64,000 bases of DNA from positions 180,001-244,000 of the forward strand of contig CALNXK010000167.1 of assembly GCA_942486035.1 (NCBI GenBank). The letters are read 5' to 3'. Made by a program: the position numbers and the translations under genes. A model generated the notes under the pieces. It had not been told where the DNA came from. It was given only the letters and a program-made list of their open reading frames with translations, and ran no database searches. Below, piece by piece: positions 59,401 to 64,000 of the stretch (its first letter is position 1; every line of letters begins with the position of its first letter). This stretch comes from Porites lobata. Lineage: Eukaryota > Cnidaria > Anthozoa > Scleractinia > Poritidae.

Positions 59401-62400
59401 CCAAAAAGAGCCTTCAAGGCAATTTGCTGGAAGGACTGGTAGCTGGACGTATTCGTAAATAAATCACATAATAAATTCGGATAAAGTTTTATAACATAAC
59501 ATGCTCCCCTCGCCAATCTTTCTCGTAGACCTTTTGCGGGTGGGATTAACCGTCATGTACGCTGTACGGAAATGCTCCGCTCTGAGCTGGATATGATTCA
59601 TGGGTGAATGGCCAGTGTTATGGAGAATTAGAGGTTCTTGATTAGAAAGGACAGGGCTTTTTGCCCATAATCTGGCACGAGATTGCATAGGATGGGGATC
59701 CAGTGTCAGAGCGCAAGCCGGAAACAAATATTCACGGGGTACGCCCCACGCTTAGAGCGTTTTCCTCACGATATCGCTGCTAGTAGCAGGAAAATAGCAG
59801 TGGCAAAAAACGAACCAAAAAAAAAACATACTTTTGCTGAACTGTTGACTGACTTCTTGAGAAAAGAAAAGTTCATTCCAAGGTCTTCACTGTACTGCAG
59901 TCGGTACTTGACCACCCACGCATCACCTGCATTCTTTCCTTGCGTCGCTACCCTAGTGACTCTGGTGGAACCACCAAGATCCACCTGAATCCATTGGTCA
60001 AAGTCATTGTAAAGAGCAGACCACCCTCCTTGCTTGGGACCAGCTTTTTTTAAGCGTAATCTGGCAAGTGCTGCCCCATTGTTGTCATTCAGCTGTGAAG
60101 ACGCGGTAATATGAGCATCTGGGATTTCACCATTTCCTACGCCAAGGGCACTGACGCATCCTAGAAAGTTGAAAGGTTTGAAGCCAGGAGTCATTTCATA
60201 AGTAAGAAGAATATGATCATCCAGGTGAGTGTAGACCTGAACAGGACTGTTGTTAGCAGTGAATGACGTTTCTATAACCTGTGTGCAAGGGTCTGTAATT
60301 TAAATGGAGGGAGGAAGATCCTAGAAGGCGGAACAACTTTTCATTGGTTTACATTCAGAAATTTCGGTCCTTGTGGTTAACAACAGAGAAGGAACTAAAG
60401 ATGAAAGATTACCCACTCCAGACGTAATTAATCAGTAAATATCGATATCGGAAATCAATCGGTATCATCGAATTAATCGATTTAATCCGCCAATTAATAT
60501 AGATTGATATCGGAAATCGATAGAAATCGAAGTCACCGAAAAAATAGTTTACCGAATAACAAATTGATAACAATCGATAGGGATCGATAGTAATCGATGA
60601 CAATTGATAAAAAAACCATCATCGATTTCTATCGGAAAATCGTGGATATTAAACGAAGTCACAACTTTTTTCTTTATCGATTTCTATTGATCGATATCGG
60701 AAATCGTTATTATCGGTTACTATCAATTATTATCGATTAACTACGTCTGGTGCACTGAACGACCCTACGCTATGTTTGTGTGGTTTGTCCCTAGAGCTAG
60801 GATCTTCCAAGCGAAAGCAGTTTACAATGTGCTAGGATCTTCCTACCCCTCAGCTAAGAAGATCCTAGCGCTATGGACAAATACAACGTTTTGTATATAA
60901 ACTGGATACAGAAAAGGTACGGCTATAGGATGATCCGCCTTCTAGGATCTTCTTTCGACCATGCAAACAGCCCCTTAGTCATCTTTAAGGTCATAAAAAA
61001 AAAACAGGTCGTCGAACTGACTTCCGTCGCTGTCATATGCACGACTACCCTTACAAGGACGACGATAATGCGCACCCTAGAATTTTTAGTGCCAGGAACT
61101 GAGTACGAAATCTTAAAAAGCTTTAAGTTGAATGCCGAGCCTGTTTAAGACAGCTACTTCAATGAACGTTGTCGGAATTTAAGCGGGATGAATTAAGAGA
61201 AAACTGTAAGGGCTTTCTTTCCCCCAGGGATAAAGCAAACTGTCCGTAATAATGAGGTGTCCGTATTAAGCGGGTTGAATTTAGAGAAAATGTAAGGGCT
61301 TTCTTTCCCCAGGGATAAAGCAAACTGTCCGTAATAATGAGGTGTCCGTATTAAGCGGGTTGAATTAAGAGAAAATGTAAGGGCTTTCTTTCCCCAGGGA
61401 TAAAGCAAACTGTCCGTAATAATGAGGTGTCCGTATTAAGCGGGTTGAATTTAGAGAAAATGTAAGGGCTTTCTTTCCCCAGGGACAAAGCAAACTGTCC
61501 GTAATAATGAGGTGTCCGTATTAAGCGGGTTGAATTTAGAGAAAATGTAAGGGCTTTCTTTCCCCAGGGATAAAGCAAACTGTCCGTAATAATGAGGTGT
61601 CCGTATTAAGCGGGTTGAATTTAGAGAAAATGTAAGGGCTTTCTTTCCCCAGGGATAAAGCAAACTGTCCGTAATAATGAGGTGTACGTATTACGCGGGT
61701 TGAATTTAGAGAAAATGTAAGGGCTTTCTTTCCCCAGGGATAAAACAAACTGTCCGTAATAACGAGGTGTCCGTATTACGCGTATTAAAGTTTGACTGTA
61801 ACGTCTGGTGTTTTCTCCTCTTTAAATAAACTTAAAAACAAGTACACGTTCTCAACACTTGCGTCCCATTAAAACCAAATCACCTGGACAGCCGTACAGC
61901 TCTATCCTCATAGATATGCGAACGTTCCATTCCTCTGGCAATATACGAATGAACACTGCTGTGACTGCTGGGTTCAGTGTATTAGACACAACACTGTCAC
62001 TGTTACGATTGCCAGGACAAACCTAAAAGAATAAAAAAAAGTAAATATAGCAATTGCATTCCATTTGCTGCGCAGCGATTGGTTTAGCTTTAGATCACAA
62101 AATTGTGGAAATGTGCTGAGAACAAAATGCAAGCGAGCTCCATACGCAGTTGTTTGGTTTAGTCTCTTTAGTGCAAATCATCATATTAAAGCCGATTAAA
62201 CATTTTCGTCTCACATCGTGTAGTCTGCGGTAACATCGTGTTGCAGGAGAATGTTTTACCGTTTAACCGCCTCTCTTAACATTGCATTTAAATAACTTTC
62301 AAGGTTTGATCCAACATTATCCATCACCAACAGATGTTTAGTCCTTTAGACACCCTATGTTGTGCATGACAAATATTATATTGGACGAAAATGTTTGTTT

Positions 62401-64000
62401 CGCCGAAGCTAAGGCTTAACGTTGTCAACGAGTTTGAAAACTGTTCGGTATGCTAGACAACCCACTCCATGACCTCGGCGTTGCCATATAGATAATTTAG
62501 GTAATTGGTAAGAGCCAATTAAAACGAACGCAGAAATTAGCATTAACTTTATAAAAAGTCCCGATTCTGTGGAGGATGGCGAAGATTTTGGCCTGTAGTC
62601 GAAAAAAAAATATCTGTATCAAATTAATGTTAACAAGCAAAGGTTTAGTTATACTTTAAACTTGAAAATTCCGTCAAGATAACACCAAAACGTCGTTCGT
62701 TCTTATCCGCGTCATTTTTCACTTGTTTCAAATTAATATTGAATAAAAAAGACGAAGTTTTACGCTTGACTTGAAAAATTATGCTGTGATTAAATATCTT
62801 CTTATCTCTAAACAGGGGTCCTGATCCCGAATTGCCGCTCCATTTTCACCACAGTCCCGCATCCCGAAGTTCTGTCATTTCTGTCCCGAAGACCTTTTAC
62901 TTCCCCAATACCGCATCCCGTGCCAAGATTATGGCGAATCCAGCTTACCGAGTAGCAGTCAAATCCCGTCCCGTTAGGAAATTTTGCGTTTTCCCGCATC
63001 CCGTTTAAGTTTCCCGAATCCCACACTATTATTCGGTCCAATCCCGGATCCCGATAAACTTTCCCGAATCCCACACTATAATTCGGTCAAATCCCGGATC
63101 CCAAGAATGCCTTTCCACATCCTGTCCTGTTGAGTTTCTCTTCTTTTTTTTCCAGAAAAATATAGTCATTCAATACACTGTATACATGAAAAAAAAAAAC
63201 AAAAACAAAAAACAAAAAACGAACAAAAAACATTTGGTGAAAGGTTAAAGGTGATGTAAATTACATAAGTAAAAGAATTAAACATAATTTTCTGGCGAGA
63301 AAGCTCAATTGAAGCTCAAATTAAAGTACGGTATTTGACATTTGCTATAAAATACCTTAGCTGACTTGTCTCCATGTTCTTTGTAAAACTGGAAGTTCAT
63401 TTCATCATCACTGTACTGTAACTTGTATTTGGTCACCCACTCCTTGGTCCTAGTCCTCCCCTGAGTCGCTACACGTGTTACTGTGGTGTAACTTCTAAGG
63501 TCCACCTGTAACCACTGGTGGGGATCGTTTTTAAGGGCACTCCACCCACCCCCTCCCGGTAGGTGCAGCCTGGCCTGTACTGGAGAGCTTCGGTCGTCAG
63601 ACACTGAAGATGCACTGATCTGGGCGTCTGATATTTGGTTATTTTCCATGCCAAGCGCTGCCATGCAGCCTGTATTGGAACATGTTACACTGTAAGTACA
63701 GTACAATTCATAATGACAATTCATCTTTCGGGTCTGATTTTTTTTTCCTTAAACGAATAAGCATCTCTATTCAAGCTCACACCATATATAACTCTAACAA
63801 AATTATTTGAAGGTGAAGCACACCTGGGCAGCCGTAGATCTCCACTCTCATCGATATGTGATTATGCCACTCCATTGGTCTAAAGCGAATGAAGCGTGCT
63901 CTGATCGGCTGGCTTAATCTGTTTGTAAAAACGCTGTTACTGTCCTTGTTACCTTCAAACACCTGAAAGAGAAGAAAAGAAATATAATTATGTCCACTCA
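56176..64000 (-). CDS. Discoidin-domain type I membrane protein (3' part of gene, partial)
   Basis: Seven exons on the minus strand are joined by phase. From the 5' side they are: 63962-63824 (second half of a discoidin domain); 63669-63356 plus 62022-61884 (a whole domain); 60160-59832 plus 59329-59191 (a whole domain); 57714-57583 (Ser/Thr-rich stalk); and 56297-56176 (transmembrane helix, short tail, stop). Each F5/8-type C domain starts GC..ALG, holds WSAL, WLQVDL or WIQVDL, and VTRVATQG, and ends RxEIYGCPG or RIELYGCPG, with the two usual terminal cysteines. Such domains bind cell-surface glycans or lipids, usually outside the cell, so an adhesion or recognition receptor is inferred. Introns between domains are phase 1, which favours domain shuffling and repetition. 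The tail is too short for a kinase, which rules out a DDR-type receptor. The 5' exons lie beyond 64000. Confidence 0.8.
56381..56420. repeat. (TAA)n microsatellite
   Basis: About 13 TAA/ATA units lie just upstream of the transmembrane exon, within the intron. Open frames of poly-Ile here are artefacts. Confidence 0.95.
56954..57240 (+). mobile_element. tRNA-derived SINE
   Basis: The head looks like a tRNA gene, with TTAGCTTAATTAGATGGGCG as an A box-like start and GGTTCAAACCCCGGCCGG as a B box-like motif. A body follows (CACTCAGGGTCTTAAAATAA, then CTTCTCGGATAAG and CCCGTCTCACA). A functional tRNA is unlikely because the fold is broken and the body belongs to the repeat. It lies in the intron between the stalk and transmembrane exons. 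Confidence 0.8.
57583..57714 (-). CDS. Exon: Ser/Thr-rich stalk
   Basis: After a T-rich acceptor ending TTTAG, about 44 residues rich in Ser, Thr and Pro run from VPSSTPTVQPTERTT to RPRKG. The donor is GTAACA, phase 1 at both ends. It is a likely O-glycosylated spacer between the discoidin domains and the membrane. Confidence 0.7.
57715..59190. other. Intron of discoidin gene
   Basis: It contains a degenerate inverted repeat at about 58443-58745. No further exon is recognised. Confidence 0.5.
58443..58745. repeat. Degenerate 300-bp inverted repeat
   Basis: TCAAATGCAGTCCGTTTCAA at the left is mirrored by a decayed complement ending AACGGATTACATTT at the right. Internal TTTTGGTGGC and GCCACCAAA also pair. 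It is an old MITE-like element. Confidence 0.6.
59191..59329 (-). CDS. Exon: C-terminal half of discoidin domain 3
   Basis: It starts in phase 0 after TTTTCTAAAG with VLYGNHDSETVVYN and ends RLEIYGCPG before GTATTA in phase 1. Confidence 0.85.
59832..60160 (-). CDS. Exon: N-terminal half of discoidin domain 3
   Basis: It starts in phase 1 after CAACTTTCTAG with GCVSALGVGNGEIPDAHITA and ends VNSSAK before GTATGT in phase 0. WIQVDL and VTRVATQG are present. Confidence 0.85.
60418..60750. mobile_element. MITE rich in ATCGAT motifs
   Basis: The inverted ends CCAGACGTAATTAATC and GATTAACTACGTCTGG enclose about 300 bases of imperfect ATCGATA/TCGGAAATCG repeats. No clear target duplication is seen. 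It lies in an intron of the discoidin gene. Confidence 0.75.
60751..61179. other. Intron with repeated CTAGGATCTTC motifs
   Basis: CTAGGATCTTC or its complement occurs near 60799, 60834, 60861 and 60942, and also near 60315. No exon is recognised. Confidence 0.5.
61180..61790. repeat. 85-bp tandem repeat, about 7 copies
   Basis: Units read AAGCGGGTTGAATTTAGAG through CTTTCTTTCCCCAGGGATAA to GAGGTGTCCGTATT and differ at only a few positions. Open minus-strand frames through it arise because 85 is not a multiple of 3 and few stops occur. They are not genes. Confidence 0.95.
61884..62022 (-). CDS. Exon: C-terminal half of discoidin domain 2
   Basis: It starts in phase 0 after TTCTTTTAG with VCPGNRNSDSVVSN and ends RIELYGCPG before GTGATT in phase 1. 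It has no ATG of its own and is easy to miss in an ATG-to-stop search. Confidence 0.8.
62812..63125. repeat. Dispersed ATCCCG-rich repeat, copy 2
   Basis: It matches 38450-38710 in order and orientation. It has an internal tandem duplication around TTTCCCGAATCCCACACTAT (63010-63090) that the other copy lacks. It lies in the intron between the halves of discoidin domain 2. Confidence 0.8.
63356..63669 (-). CDS. Exon: N-terminal half of discoidin domain 2
   Basis: It starts in phase 1 after CAATACAG with GCMAALGMENNQISDAQISA and ends DKSAK before a GTATTT donor in phase 0. WSAL, WLQVDL and VTRVATQG are present. Confidence 0.85.
63824..63962 (-). CDS. Exon: C-terminal half of discoidin domain 1
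   Basis: It follows the acceptor TCTTTCAG and reads VFEGNKDSNSVFTN to VEIYGCPG, ending at a GTGTGC donor in phase 1. The first half of this domain is beyond the window edge. Confidence 0.8.

Noticed and set aside
61193..61748. Four overlapping minus-strand frames with YPWGKKALTFS-type repeats
   Set aside because: They are produced by the 85-bp tandem array and lack other coding evidence.

Overview
The window looks like nuclear DNA from a cnidarian, most probably an anthozoan such as a stony coral. This rests on three things. Introns follow GT-AG rules. Protein-coding sequence is sparse and sits among many short inverted-repeat transposons, a tRNA-derived SINE and 5'-truncated retroelements. 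The left half carries genes whose N-terminal region resembles the jellyfish (CfTX/CaTX-type) pore-forming toxin family. The species cannot be named from the sequence alone.

The left part (1-37.5 kb) is a tandem cluster of jellyfish-toxin-like genes, all on the + strand. The order is A1 (255-1831, broken), B1 (9783-11426, intact, 547 aa), C (15936-17553, broken), A2 (23022-24595, broken), B2 (32534-34177, intact, 547 aa) and D (about 36300-37472, a decayed A-like copy split by two transposons). A1-B1 and A2-B2 lie in two copies of one segment (1-14178 and 22768-35212). Each of the five main copies has a splice acceptor 5-9 bases before its ATG, so a spliced 5' leader with a one-exon coding region is likely. 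The A copies and their flanks are almost identical. B1 and B2 differ at many residues, clustered in the C-terminal half. The spaces between genes hold a 1.8-kb foldback element, many MITEs, and a RecQ-like helicase remnant inside a 1.3-kb inverted-repeat element.

The middle (38-50 kb) has a two-exon fragment of a minus-strand gene (43275 to 40219) for a small Ser/Thr-rich, single-pass membrane protein with a signal peptide. It also has a plus-strand gene (44319-47323, last three coding exons, product not recognised). From 49 to 56 kb I see no host gene, only repeats: a 134-bp tandem array and a Penelope-like GIY-YIG fragment.

The right end (56176-64000, minus strand) is the 3' part of a type I membrane protein. 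It has one half and two complete F5/8-type C (discoidin) domains, each coded by two exons, then a Ser/Thr-rich stalk, a transmembrane helix and a very short tail. All inter-domain introns are phase 1. The 5' end lies beyond the window.

Limits: exon ends come from splice consensus and phase by eye, without transcripts. Several frame breaks fall in homopolymers and could be assembly errors.
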